From assembly GCA_963662175.1 (NCBI GenBank), contig OY759219.1, forward strand, positions 26,082,908-26,146,907: a DNA stretch of 64,000 bases. Direction: 5' to 3'. Below are positions 23,026 through 33,825 of this stretch, piece by piece (position 1 is the stretch's first letter; each line of letters begins with the position of its first letter). The position numbers and the translations under genes are program-made. Below the pieces are notes generated by a model that did no database searches, was not told where the DNA came from, and saw nothing but the letters and a program-made list of their open reading frames with translations. The stretch comes from Aradus depressus. Taxonomy: Eukaryota; Arthropoda; Insecta; Hemiptera; Aradidae.

Positions 23026-23366
23026 GGGGCAGTTAAGTCCTCAAACTAAATTTCGTGTCGTTACATTCATTACACCAGTTGTTATTACAGTTTTTAAGTT
23101 AAGCCTCCCCTTAATACCCCTCTTGGCTGATTTGGTTAAAAAAACATAGGTGTCGTTAGAGGGTACAGTATTCAAATATAAAATTTCGCATCAATACATG
23201 TATTCCATCAGAATTTATCGTACACATAGATACACAGATTTTTTTTTTTTTAATTTTGGAATATAGTGGTCGGAAAATATCAAATTTCGTTAAAAACTTC
23301 ACATTGCATTTTTGATCGATTACATAATTTCCCCTATACTTTGTATAGCTGGTGGGGAAGTAAAAA
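23026..23366 (+). mobile_element. Family A right half
   Basis: Two internal units then GAATTTATCGTACACATAGA, a T run, TTTTTGATCGATTACATAAT and the terminal CTATACTTTGTATAGCTGG. One of the best preserved right ends. Confidence 0.75.
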
Positions 23367-23639
23367 AATATAATGCAAGCTTCAAGCACCTTTAAGCTTA
23401 TTTTATGAGATGCGGAAATTAGGTTGAGGTCAAAGAGGAAATGAAAAAATATGAGATAATGACAATAATGAATTACATTAGTATTTTTCTCAAAGAAGAT
23501 GGCTGCTTATATTTTCATTAATCACATACAGGAACTTACCTTTGGTAATATCTCATTAATTTTCTTTCAAAAGATCTCATCATATAAGATACGAAAAGGT
23601 CTAGAGTAGCTGATGAAAAATGACTTTTCGCTCCACAAA

Positions 23640-23900
23640 ACTTGAGTATGATACAGAGCATGCTTGACATCTGATCTCAAGTTCTTATCTGGGAGGTGAA
23701 AAAATCATGAGCATGTCGTCCTTCGGATGGGACGTTAAACGATGGTCCCGGGCATGTACGATGAAAGACCCCTCCTCTAGGTGAATAAACCGTGTATAAT
23801 TTAGGACTCCCACAGTAGAGTTGCGGCGAAAGAGCGCTCTGGTAGTAGGCGATATGACTTCTTAGTTAAAGCCCGGGGATGAGCCACAATAACTAACTAA
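23640..23900 (+). mobile_element. Degenerate SINE
   Basis: Body phrase GTCCTTCGGATGGGACGTTA and GAGCGCTCTGGTAGTAGGCG preserved; head reduced and lacking a clear B box. Confidence 0.75.
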
Positions 23901-23991
23901 TGAATGGAAGAAGGGATCAGAGGTGTGCTCAACGCAAAAACGATTGTAGCAATGCATACATTTTGCAAGATCCCACATATCTTTTATGACA

Positions 23992-24232
23992 AATTTTTTT
24001 TTATCTTTTATTTATTCTACAATCTACTCAAAAACAATAAGCAGATTGGTTGACATGAGAATAAATGATAAAATAAAAGGTAATACAAATTATTTAAAAC
24101 AAAACAAAAAAGGTAGTATCTACAATGGGTTTTAAGGACTATGGATTGGAAGGATTGCATTCGCTGGATTTTTGATGGCTTGGTATGACTAATTAAACAT
24201 TTTATCTAGAGAATACGAAAGGCACAGTTTAT
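23992..24232 (-). mobile_element. LINE 3' scrap
   Basis: T-rich start and GGATTGGAAGGATTGCATTC, CGCTGGATTTTTGATGGCTT, close to the LINE at 10360-10400. Ends at the SINE target site. Confidence 0.5.
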
Positions 24233-24254
24233 ATTTAATTGAAAGAGGGCGCCG

Positions 24255-24267
24255 CACAGTGTTTCCA
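24255..24267 (+). repeat. Transib-like terminal repeat, left
   Basis: CACAGTGTTTCCA directly after the SINE-derived CGCCG. Confidence 0.85.
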
Positions 24268-24530
24268 GAACAACGTTTTTTGGAAACAACTATTTTGGAC
24301 TGCGAATATTTATATGAAATTTAAAGGTGAAAAAAAAAGTACCTATAAACAAGGGGTCGCAAATCAAGTCTTGATAGGTTTTTGGCAGTACTTGAGTATT
24401 TACATTTTTGACAGTTTATTTACAGATTTGCACATTTTACCAGTACAGTTTATAGTCCATTTCATATGTGGTGAATAAATCAACGGTTCAGATAGTTACA
24501 ATTCTTTAATTAAACATAATGCTTGTTCGC

Positions 24531-24914
24531 TTAGTGGGAGCGTTGAAGGTGTTGAACCTTGTACTTTCTCGCCTTATAACCGCTCTCTAGGAAATTTTTA
24601 GTCGGCCTCCCTCCACTGTTTACTTCATCGAGTGAATATTCTGACTTTCCACCACCACTCACAGGTAGAGTAACAATAAAATTACCTTTTAACCATTCAC
24701 TATATCTTTGAAAACATTTGGTCTTATTATAATAAACGTCTTTTAACTTTTTATTATATTTTGGAATGAATCGTTGTTTACTTATCATAGATAGTTCATT
24801 CTCCTCGAGATGTGGGTACAACAATTGAAAATACAATTTCAAGTTGGGTTCATCTTTCATGAGTTCCTCGCAAACTATTCGGTACGGAATTATAAGGGTC
24901 CCCGACTCGCACAT
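24531..24914 (-). pseudogene. Putative Transib transposase N-terminal remnant
   Basis: 127-codon frame inside the Transib-like element, transcribed toward its left end. It has a hydrophilic N-terminal part (residues about 10-80, rich in K, L and E) and, near the C-terminus, GGRPTKNFLESG followed by a basic YKARKYKVQHL. A GRP-x-x-x-F-x-x-S then basic-run-L pattern occurs in many uncharacterised insect and cnidarian transposon proteins; my link to Transib N-termini rests mainly on the surrounding termini. The acidic catalytic residues of the RAG1-like core are not present; the frame stops 276 bp before the left terminus, consistent with an internal deletion. It could instead be a different cargo protein. 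Confidence 0.5.
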
Positions 24915-25568
24915 TTTTACAACGCGACCAATGATAAAACAGTACTAAACATTCCCTATTTAATTTCTTAGGTCTTAGATAAGATCAAATGTTGTTTACA
25001 CTTCCCATAACGTTCTCCTGCTAATAGGCATCAACAGACTTGTGATTATTTTCGTACATACTCGTATTCACGCATTCAAATCTGTGCGAAGGTCACAGCC
25101 GGCAACCGCCGGTCCTGAAACTTTTACCGTAATTAGTTCAACATCATATCTATAGAAAAAAATTAGGGAGAGACTGGAGGAAGGTGGAGCTGATTGTGAA
25201 AGCCTTTACAGAAATCGATAAGCTTTTTTTTTTTTTAGTGTCTTATACATCCCTTATTTTTGTGCATATTTCCAATATACAAGGAAGCTGACGCATGGCT
25301 TTTATCTTAAATATGTTGGGTAATTAACATGCAAACTTTCGTAATTTTAATTAAAACAACAGGCGTCCGAGGTAGAATAGAAGTTGCGAAGCGAAAACGT
25401 ACGATAATCAGTACTCGTCAAAAGGCACTTTTTAAATTCTCTCAACGATCCTCCAAAAAATCTAGATGGAAAATTGGTGCAGTACATTCATTTTTGACTA
25501 TTAACCTTTGCAAAACTCTAAGAATTTGTCAAAAATAAAGAATTTCATGTTCGAGGTTTTTTCCACCT

Positions 25569-25581
25569 TGGAAACACTGTG
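25569..25581 (-). repeat. Transib-like terminal repeat, right
   Basis: Exact complement of the left repeat. Reading inward, the heptamer CACAGTG is followed by 12 bp and then AAAAAACCT (25554-25562), resembling a 12-spacer recombination signal nonamer; the left end shows no good nonamer. Confidence 0.8.
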
Positions 25582-25914
25582 CGCCGGTAGCTCAGTGGTA
25601 TGCGTGCTTGACTTCTGAGCTCAAGGTCGTGGGTTCGTAGCCCGACCGAGGCCCTTAGTTTATTTTATCTGCGAGGTAAAATAAACTTAAGCACGCCGTC
25701 CTTCGGATGGGACGTTAAGCGATGGTCCCTGAACGATGTCAGGGACTCGTTAAAGACCCCTACCCTAGGTGAATAAAAATTTAGGACTCCCACAGTAGAG
25801 TCGGGCTCATGTCCACCAGAGTGACGAAAGAGCGCTCTGGTAGTAGGCGATATGACCTCGTAGTTAAAGCCCGGGCATGAGTCATAAAACCTAAACCTAA
25901 CCTATTTAATTGAA

Positions 25915-26252
25915 GGTCGCGAGATACATGTCGAAATGACGTCTCAAAACCCATTTTGTTTTAGGTTTTTGCTTGGTTTCCACGAAAAACGAAAAAATTT
26001 ACTCAAAAATCGTGTTTTCTATCGTCTTTGCAATATTTCCTTCAAATGGTCCCGAAGATCCAGGTGAAGTGTGATCAAGAGACCCCCTGACTGACACGGC
26101 AAACCTTGCAACTATAAACCTGTTATTAATCAGTTCAAAGTTAAACTTTGTGTCCTCAGACTTGCCTAATGTTCACCAGTTAGAAACTTGTGATTTGATC
26201 AGGTCAACACTCGAGAAATTTACTTGCTCCGGGCGGTTTAACTTCTCAACCC
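25915..26252. other. No gene seen
   Basis: Single-copy looking AT-rich sequence; no convincing frame. Confidence 0.35.
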
Positions 26253-26400
26253 CAGAAAGTACTCTCCCTTCAAAACTAGTTGACCGTTTGCGCTAATATT
26301 TATTTTTTGAATTACATAGGGGCTCTTAAATCCTCATACTAAATTTAATGTCGATAAATTCATTACATCTGCAGAGTTCCTCCACCCCTTAAAGGTCAGT
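26253..26400 (+). mobile_element. Family A fragment
   Basis: CTCCCTTCAAAACTAGTTGA, CCGTTTGCGCTAATATT and ATCCTCATACTAAATTTAAT. Confidence 0.6.
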
Positions 26401-26500
26401 CCAATGAACGTTATTGTTTTATTTATTCATTTATAATTTTTTTTTATTGAGACTTTTTTATACATTCATTTATAATTGATTATAATATATATAATTGATT

Positions 26501-26848
26501 AGAGGGCGCCGGTAGCTCAGTGGTATGCGTGCTTGACTTCTGAGCTCAAGGTTGTGGGTTCGTAGCCCGACCGAGGCCCTTAGTTTATTTTATCTGGAAG
26601 GTAAAATAAACTTAAGCACGCCGTCCTTCGGATGGGACGTTAAGCGATGGTCCCGAGCCTGTACGATGTCAGGTACTCGTTAAAGACCCCTGCCCTAGGT
26701 GAATAAAAAATTTAGGGTAGGCAAAATTTAGGACTCCCACAGTAGAGTCGGGCTCATGTCCACCAGAGTGACGATAGAGCGCTCTGGTAGTAGGCGATAT
26801 GACCTCGTAGTTAATGCCCGGGCATGAGTCATAAAACCTAACCTAACC
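26501..26848 (+). mobile_element. SINE copy
   Basis: Full length with CCTAA tail. Target duplication TATAATTGATT at 26490-26500 and 26849-26859. Confidence 0.92.
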
Positions 26849-26859
26849 TATAATTGATT

Positions 26860-27376
26860 ATAATATATATTGTAGCGTGTATTAGCTTACATTTTAATTG
26901 TTTCCTTTTCGGGAAACTATTTTATGTAACTGATCTTAATTCATTTCTTTGTTTAAAGTTACAATCTTTTACTATTCTATTATTTCAATTGTGGTTTTAA
27001 TTTACTAAATAAAAAGATCACATATTAGGGTATTACATTATTTTATTGTAATTTATTTTAAAAAATGTTAAATGAAAAAGAAAGGGTTAGTCACAATTTT
27101 TTACACACATGCAATTTACCGTAGTACATTATGCTTGCATGTTTTTTTTTTTTTTCTTTTGAGTTGATAATATGATGAGTACTATTGGTGAGATGGTTTG
27201 TTGAAATGGGTTGCGGAGATATCTATCATGCCATCTCTTTCGTTCTGGAGCTGGTGTCTTCGCTTATGGCATTTTTCTCTTCTTGCTTCTATGTTCTAAA
27301 ACAAATTAGATCTGTCATCTGGGATCACTGTTGCATATTCCGGGACACACCCTTCGTGTACTTTGAAATTTTTTAT
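26860..27376. other. No gene seen
   Basis: Very AT-rich, T run at 27140. The short frame at 27185-27379 matches nothing known. Confidence 0.35.
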
Positions 27377-27545
27377 TGATACATTCGTTGTAATGAAGTT
27401 ATTACAGTTTTTGTGTTAAGCTTTCCCCCCTACCCTTTGGTAGATTTGGTTGAAAATTATGTAATCCCTATGTAAGTCAACTATTTAATATTACCGTAAA
27501 CGGTATATTGGTTTTGAAGGAGAGAGCGATGATTCACCGACGACA
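27377..27545 (+). mobile_element. Family A scrap
   Basis: ATACATTCGTTGTAATGAAG, GTTATTACAGTTTTTGTGTT and the opposite-strand left end GATTCACCGACGACATTGC. Confidence 0.5.
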
Positions 27546-27985
27546 TTGCTCTTTATTGTGTCGGGTGCACCTCATGTAAAAGGGCAGCTCTCTGGGCTTG
27601 CAACAGAATCATGCCCTGCCGTTTCGTGGGGCGATGCCACCAACCAGCAGCACCTTGCTACAGCCACGAATACTCCGGTGTAGATTGACTAACACGCAGA
27701 GTAGCCGAGGTCCCACGACGCGCGGGCTAGGCGGCTCAGGGCGTTGAAAGTGGCTGTTGTCCTTTCTTTAATGGCTACAACGTGCGGCGTCACTTTCAGC
27801 CCCGGCGCTATTCGCACCCCTAGGTCTCAATGTGCCGCCCGTGGATCGGGCCTCACTCTCATCAGTAATGCCGAGGTTTTACTAGGTGAAAGGGCGAGTT
27901 GCTTATATCAATTGTCTCTTAACTATTGTTCCAAGACTTGTTTTGACAAAATTGATCTTTTCAAGGCGCCGAAAGTGGGAACAAC
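27546..27985. other. GC-rich island of unknown origin
   Basis: About 440 bp clearly richer in G and C than all neighbours (CACGACGCGCGGGCTAGGCG near 27712). An 83-codon frame (27744-27995) has no recognised motif. It may be a LINE 5' region or a fragment of a structured RNA gene; I cannot assign it. Confidence 0.4.
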
Positions 27986-28425
27986 ACATCGCTAAGTAAC
28001 AGAGAATAATAAAAAATTGGCAATTTTCAATGCAAATTGTCATAAAAACGAAGTGTCATTTGAGAGGCTCTTAAGAGCAGAGGGTGTCTTAATGAATATG
28101 AAAAGGGGTTCTCAAGAGCAAATATGACCCATCGAAGAAGAGCTTTAAAGCCGAAAAACAATGGAAACATCTTTCTATTTACGAGATGGAATTCTCCAAG
28201 AGAACATAGCTCGGATAATGTGGGAGATGTTTTCAAGATTCCTTTATGTTAAGACCCTTTTCATCTTGCTAATATGAATCTCAAGTGGCGGAGTGGATCT
28301 CTTCTTAACTCTTATGAGGACCAAATTGACTTCAAAGAGTGAAAGTACCCAGATTATAATATACTGTATAATGCACTAACTTCATTTTATACATGTCTAC
28401 TTTCTTTCTATGTCACAATATATTT

Positions 28426-28660
28426 ATGTGGGTTCGAAACCCGGCCGAGGCGCTTAGGATGATGAAAAATCTTGAGTATGTCCTTCTTCGAATGTGACGT
28501 TAAGCGATGGTTCCGAGCATATACGATGTCAGGTACCCTAGGTGAATAAAAAGTTAGGATAGGCAAATTTAAGACTCCCTTGTCCATCAGAGTGACGAAA
28601 GAGCGTTCAGGTAGTAGGCGAAATGACCTCGTAGTTATAAGCACATGAATGAGTTATAAC
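28426..28660 (+). mobile_element. Degenerate SINE
   Basis: B box GGTTCGAAACCCGGCCGAGG then a diverged body (GTGACGTTAAGCGATGGTTC); the A-box half is missing. Confidence 0.75.
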
Positions 28661-28682
28661 TAACTACATATCTGCGATTTGT

Positions 28683-29905
28683 GTCGATATAGTAGAAAGC
28701 TAGTGTAAAACGTCGTCCTTATTACAGTTTTTTTATTAAATCTCCCCTAATCTCTCCTTCCCTTTAGCCGACTTGGCTGAAAATTAATAGGTGTAGTCAT
28801 TAGAGAGTATTGGAATCACATCTGAAATTTAGTGTCTATATATATTCATTGTATCGGAAGTTACAATGTACACAGACAAACACACACACAGAGACAGACA
28901 GAAATAATTTTTTTTTTTCCAAAAAGTCTAATAACTACCGATAGAATGAAAGTATCGACACGAAATTTTATATGTGAATCCATGACCTTCTAAATACAAA
29001 ACCTATTGTTTTTCAGGAAAATCTACCAAAGGAAAAGAGGTATAAGGGGAAAGCTTAACTCAAAAACTGTAATAACTGCCGTTGTAATAAATGTTTCGAC
29101 ACAAAATTTTATATATGAATTCAAAACTCCATAAGGACGACACTTACCACGTTTCCATGGCACTTCAAAACATTTTCGAAAAATAATTTTGGTTCAAACC
29201 AAAAGTGTTTCCATGATGAGTTTTGGAAACTGTTTTCAAAACAGTTTTGAAAGGTATAAACTCCTTGCCCTCTCGAATAGGTTATGCTACTTGTTTGTTC
29301 TATTTTCGCTTTTTTTGTTTTAAAAAGTTTATTAATCTTTTTTTTATAGTTTGATAGTAATTGATATTAACTATTTTTTATAGTATAAATAATTATAATC
29401 GGTTTATAACTTTTGTAATGGAACGATCAAAAAAGTTAATAGTAGTGCTTCTCATTACGCAGTTGGTCCTATCTGTTTGTGTTATGAGAAATGAAGTGCT
29501 GCAGTTTCTAATGAATCAATGAAAGTAGGTAACAGTAGCAAAAAGGTTATAATTGAAAGACAATGTTACTTATGTACGTGGTTGCTGCGCATGAACCAAA
29601 ACTGTTTCGAAATCACCGCTTCCATCGGATTTTGAAAACCAAAACAGTTTTGAAGTGCCATGGAAACGTAGTAATTTATTAATTTTCAGCGGAATCGGCA
29701 GAAGGGAAGTTCGAGGGATAAGAGGGGTGGGGGTAAAGGACTCAATTCAAAAAGCCTAATAACTGCCGATGTAATTAATAAATCAACACAAAATATAGTA
29801 TGAGGATTTAAGAGTCAATATGTAAGTCTAATAATGGTCTTGAAGGGGGAGAGTTTTTTGATTAGGTCGTTCTGGGGAAGTACATTGCCAATGATTTTTT
29901 TAAAC
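28683..29905. mobile_element. Two family A copies, tail to tail
   Basis: A plus-strand right half (28683-28910, ending in CACACACACAGAGACAGACA) meets a minus-strand copy (28918-29905) that is split by the MITE at 29148-29670 and ends with TTCTGGGGAAGTACATTGCC, the inverted left end. The minus copy shows three internal units of about 125 bp. Confidence 0.7.
29148..29670. mobile_element. Unassigned MITE with long inverted termini
   Basis: Left ACGTTTCCATGGCACTTCAA and its complement on the right bound 523 bp that split a family A copy. Additional subterminal inverted pieces (AAAACAGTTTTGAA) occur. No transposase; the target duplication is unclear (TA or TTA/TAA), so the superfamily is open. 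Confidence 0.8.
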
Positions 29906-30237
29906 AATGTAAAATTTGATTTTTCATCATCCATAGGTTGGCATCCCTTTTCAATACTTAAGAAAATCACAAAATGGCATAGAATATTGGCAGAGTGCAG
30001 GCGGATAACGTCGCAATATAGGAGCCACAGGAGTTGTCTTTCATGTCTCTCGAGTTATTAAACGTATTGGAATGTAATAATGAGACTATGGGAAATTCTT
30101 GCTCTTATACGAAAAGCCCTTTGTATCCCGGAACATTCCTCCTAAATCCTATCTAAATACACTTTGCGGTTTTGGGGAAACTATTACCAGTATACGAAAA
30201 TACATTGTCTTATAAAAGAAAAATACTTTTTTTTTAT
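29906..30237. other. No gene seen
   Basis: AT-rich, ending in a T run next to the SINE tail. Confidence 0.35.
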
Positions 30238-30517
30238 AGGTTAGGTTAGGTTTTATGACTCATGCCCGGGCTTTAACTATGAGGTCATATCGCCTACTAC
30301 CAGAGCGCTCTTTCGTCATGACATGAGCCCGACTCTACTGTAGGAGTTCTAAATTTTACCTACCCTAAATTCTTATTCACCTAGGGTAGGGATCTTTAAC
30401 TAGTACCTGACATCGCACAGGCTCGGGACCATCGCTTAACGTCCCATTTGAAGGACGGCGTGCTTAAGTTTATTTTACCTCCCAGATAAAATAAACTAAG
30501 GGCCTCGGTCGGGTTTC
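30238..30517 (-). mobile_element. SINE lacking its head
   Basis: Minus strand, (TTAGG)-type tail first, body intact, ends within GGCCTCGGTCGGGTTTCGA, so the A-box part is missing. Confidence 0.88.
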
Positions 30518-31370
30518 GACACTGTATATATAAAATTAAAGTTTTGTGTGTACACGGTCGAAATGATTTTTTGTTTGATCAAAAATCCGTTTCGTGTTGT
30601 ACAAAAGCCTTAGAAACCATAAGTTCTATTTCTATTCGCATGTTTGTTTGAGCTTCGCGGTAAAATGGCCGAACGTGGATACACAAAATTTTCACGGAAT
30701 TTCATGGGTCCTCATAGCATAAAGGCTATGTAGCATCATCTCGAGTTGTGATGGACCCCAAACATAAAATTTCTGCTAGCATCTTGAACACTTTTTTATC
30801 AAATTTTCATAAATTGATACTTAGCATTCTAATAAGCTCGATTACAGTTACTAACCGGGACGGTAACTTACAAACCTGCTTTAAGTTACTATCCTGCCAA
30901 CGCTGGGTAACCCTGTAGTATTGATATAAAAAACACTTTAATTTATTTATAATTAATATAATATAAGGACATATTTACATATAATAATTATTATGATTTA
31001 ATTTAAATTTAAAAACGTTTCTAAAGCCATCATGAGTTATTAAAGTACCAAAGTTACTTCATTATGTACATACATTCCTGGCACCGAATTTATTTTTAAT
31101 TATTTTTCTTCTCCAAGTTCTTTCTTACTCACTCCATTGTTTTCTCTCTCTCTTTCATAATTGTAATTGAAAAAAACATTTTTAATTAGTCTTGAGACTT
31201 GAAATTTACCTTTAAAGGGAAATACAAGAAAATTTTCAGGAAAATATGACACGTGATTTTTACTTTATTGTACCTTAAGCCTGTTTGTCTGTCTCAAAAA
31301 CGAGACAAAAATTAAAACCACTTTCGTACTTAAGTTCATTTTATAAGATACCATTTAGTTAGTTACTATG
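30518..31370. other. No gene seen
   Basis: AT-rich; GCCAACGCTGGGTAACCCTG near 30896 resembles a worn Helitron 3' hairpin but lacks CTAG. Confidence 0.35.
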
Positions 31371-31655
31371 TCTCATGCCTGGGCTTTAACTACGAGGTCA
31401 TATCGCCTACTACCGGAACTCTGTCACTCTGCTTTACATGAGCCAGTCTCATAAATTTTTTCTAGCCTAAATTTTTATTCACCTATGGTAGGGTTCTTTA
31501 ACGAGTACCTGACCTGAACGTCCCATCCGAAGGACGGCGTGCTTAAGTTGTTTTTACCTTCTAGATAAAATAAACTAAGCGCCTCGGCCGGGTTTCGAAC
31601 CCGTCATCTTGAACTCAGTTAGCAAGCATGCTAACAACTGAGCTATCGAGCTGTT
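31371..31655 (-). mobile_element. Diverged SINE
   Basis: Minus-strand body with GTCCCATCCGAAGGACGGCG and head complement GAGCTATCGAGC; several internal deletions. Confidence 0.82.
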
Positions 31656-31764
31656 TAATTTCTATGTAAAATATTACAAAATAGCTACACTAAGAAAAAT
31701 GTTCTTGCGACAAAGCAAATTTCTTCTCGCGGCGAAAATGTTTTATTCTGTATTTTGTGTCGGT

Positions 31765-31985
31765 AATAGAGAATAGTATACACCACTCGGTGATAGGGAA
31801 TAGTAGTAGACACCAGTAGGTGATAGGGAATAGTAGACACCAGTAGGTGATAGGGAATAGTAGACACCACTAGGTGAGAGGGAATAGTAGTAGACACCAG
31901 TAGGTGATAGGGAATAGTAGACACCACTAGGTGATATGGAATAGTAGTAGACACCAGTTGGTGATAGGGTATAGTAGACACCACC
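31765..31985 (+). repeat. 24/27-bp minisatellite
   Basis: About nine units of TAGACACCAGTAGGTGATAG plus GGAATAG, some with an extra TAG. Repetitive frames on the minus strand follow the period and are not genes. Confidence 0.9.
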
Positions 31986-32079
31986 CAAGCTGTACAAAGT
32001 ACGAAGAATGTTTTTTAATTTTAATTCTGTAAAAAGATATCTTCTTGCCGCTCATAGTTTTCTCCGTGTAACGTATATA

Positions 32080-32269
32080 GAGGGCTCCGGTAGCTCAGTG
32101 GTATGCGTGCTCGCTTACTGACCTCAAGACCCCGAACTTCGAAACCCGGCCGAAGCCCTTAGCTTATTTTATCTAGAGGTAAAAAAACTTCAGCACTCCG
32201 TCCTTCGGATGGGACGTTCGGTAGGGTAGGTATTATTTAGGACTCTCATAGTAGAGTCGAGCTCATGTC
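32080..32269 (+). mobile_element. Short diverged SINE
   Basis: Head GGCTCCGGTAGCTCAGTGGT and body GTCCTTCGGATGGGACGTT, with the middle of the body deleted. Confidence 0.82.
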
Positions 32270-32599
32270 CATATATATATAGTTTAGCTATGAGATTCAT
32301 GTGAAGGATCATCTGGGTTCTGTCCCAGCCAACAGTTGCCAGACCACAACAGGCGTGCCAACTGTTACTAATTTGAAAACAATTACACCAAAGCCGTGAT
32401 GAAGGAACATTATGGACTACTGTCCGGAATTTAAATAGAGAAAGATACGATTTTGTACACCTGGCTGTATCATATAAACAGACATATATCATTGGTTTAT
32501 GGAGAGATCAGCCATTCTTCTTCATTTCAGGTACTCTCTATTTATTGGCACAATGAGAAATTCATACAAATATGGCAAACAATGAATGATATGGTCATA
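32270..32599. other. No gene seen
   Basis: No recognised frame or repeat. Confidence 0.3.
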
Positions 32600-32796
32600 T
32601 CAGGACATTTTTATACCAACCCCTGTTGTACAGCACCCTCTCCTTCCCCACTCTTAAATTCATTTCATTACTATGTATATGGAAGTAACAGTTTTCTTTG
32701 TTTCATTATACAGACTGTTTCTGAGAGTGACGTTCATATAGAGAGTAATGCCAGAGTGATCTGTACAAACGTGGCTGGTATAAGAAAGTCCTGTTA
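32600..32796. mobile_element. Family D MITE
   Basis: Inverted ends CAGGACATTTTTATACCAAC and CTGGTATAAGAAAGTCCTG with inner CTGTACA matches. Parts of the same family are at 18195, 45690-45780 and 48560-48680. No protein. Confidence 0.65.
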
Positions 32797-32974
32797 TGTT
32801 AAAAACTACCAATAATAAAAAGTCGTCGGTGAATCACCGGCTATGTACTTACCCAAAACGAATTTATATAGTGATATTTAACATTTTTGCAGAGAGATTG
32901 TGAAACACTTAATAAATTATAAAGAAAACACGAATGTTTTTTAATATTGAATATCAGTATTTGTTAAGTCGTGG

Positions 32975-32999
32975 CTGAAGATGGTAACAATACCGAAAG
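32975..32999 (+). ncRNA. Hammerhead-ribozyme-like core
   Basis: CTGAAGA, then TGGTAACAATACC (stem GGTA/TACC with an ACAA loop), then GAAA. This matches the conserved CUGANGA...GAAA core of minimal hammerheads known from Penelope-like elements. Stems I and III were not confirmed. Confidence 0.45.
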
Positions 33000-33018
33000 T
33001 ACTCCCTTATATTTTATA

Positions 33019-33704
33019 CTAGCAGTAATACCCGGCGTTGCCCGGGGAACTTTGACTTTTCTCCTAATATCTCTCGTTCGAATCCATTTCAATTCTTCAA
33101 TAGTACATTCATGATGTTATAATTTTCAATTATTCATATGGAATAACGTTTATAGTCCTTCAACGGCAGACATCCCAGCTAGTAAGTTTTTAGGACCCCT
33201 GGGCACCATGGCTAGTACGCGCCATTCAACGGCGGAAACCACAGCTAGTGAATAATTAGCATCAGTGGACGTCCTAGCCAGTGCGTACTTGAGAACACTT
33301 GTGACCACCAGGTTGATTAAAACATAGACTTCAACCATCCTGGAGCTAAAACTAATTTATTCAAAAAGATTTCTCATTAATCGTTGCAATGGTTTTCGAG
33401 TTACAAAGATTGCGTGAGTGGATGCTGGGATGGACCAGGGGTTGATTAAAAAATAGACCTTAACCTTCCGGTAGATAAAACTTATCTCTTCAAAAAGATT
33501 CCTCATTAATCATTGCAGTGGTTTTTGAGTTACAAAGATTGCGTGGGTGGATGCTGGGATGGACCAGATATTGAGGTACTAATACGCCTATAACCTTCCA
33601 CAGACGATGACGAACAAATTTTAAAAAAAATTAATCAAATCCGTCAAGCCGTTCGTGAGTTAAAGCGGTACAACGCACAGACATTTTCAGCTTTATATAT
33701 ATGA
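33019..33704 (-). mobile_element. Non-autonomous Helitron
   Basis: 686 bp on the minus strand: 5' TCATATATATAAAGCTGAAA at 33704, 3' hairpin and CTGCTAG at 33019, inserted between A (33018) and T (33705). Its 3' 250 bp match the Helitron ending at 7117, but without the G-rich array and with only traces of the 66-bp repeat. Confidence 0.88.
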
Positions 33705-33825
33705 TATTTTGTGAAATAGACAATATTAAAAAACATTCGTGTTTTCTTTATAATGAATTAATACAGCTTATAACTTTTTGCTTCCCCTCCAAAACGTAGT
33801 CGACAGTTTGTGCTGATATCCAATA

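Larger units (their letters stand above)
24255..25581 (-). mobile_element. Transib-like DNA transposon, deleted
   Basis: Perfect 13-bp terminal inverted repeats CACAGTGTTTCCA (24255-24267) and its complement (25569-25581), with a 5-bp target duplication CGCCG (24250-24254, 25582-25586) cut from the SINE head. A CACWRTG-type end with a 5-bp GC-rich duplication is the pattern known for Transib, the superfamily related to RAG1, and CACAGTG is the recombination-signal heptamer. At 1327 bp it is shorter than autonomous Transibs (about 3 kb) and only an N-terminal protein fragment remains. Confidence 0.75.
24244..25903 (+). mobile_element. SINE split by a Transib-like element
   Basis: SINE head AGAGGGCGCCG (24244-24254), a 1.33 kb insertion, then CGCCGGTAGCTCAGTGG and the normal body and CCTAA tail (25582-25903). 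The outer target duplication ATTTAATTGAA is intact at 24233-24243 and 25904-25914, proving both halves are one SINE. Confidence 0.93.
32914..33753 (+). mobile_element. Penelope-type end split by a Helitron
   Basis: Bounded by inverted repeats ATAAAGAAAACACGAATGTT (from 32916) and its complement (to 33752). Between them lie a hammerhead-like motif (32975-32999) and, after the Helitron, GTGAAATAGACAATATTAAA. The order matches the Penelope-like 3' end at 52240-52340 (motif, then GTGGAATTAGACAATATAAG), so I assign it to the same class. No protein part here. Confidence 0.55.

Noticed and set aside
24255..24293. A 23-spacer recombination signal at the left end of the Transib-like element
   Set aside because: The heptamer is perfect but the sequence 22-23 bp further (AACAACTAT) is a poor nonamer in an A-rich context.
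30890..30915. A Helitron 3' end
   Set aside because: A hairpin-like GCCAACGCTGGGTAACCC is present but there is no CTAG and no matching 5' end.
31685..31997. Repetitive Ser/Tyr-rich proteins on the minus strand
   Set aside because: Two overlapping frames both follow the 24/27-bp minisatellite.
32190..32815. Overlapping 100- and 120-codon frames as genes
   Set aside because: No known motif, low-complexity composition, and they overlap a SINE and a MITE.
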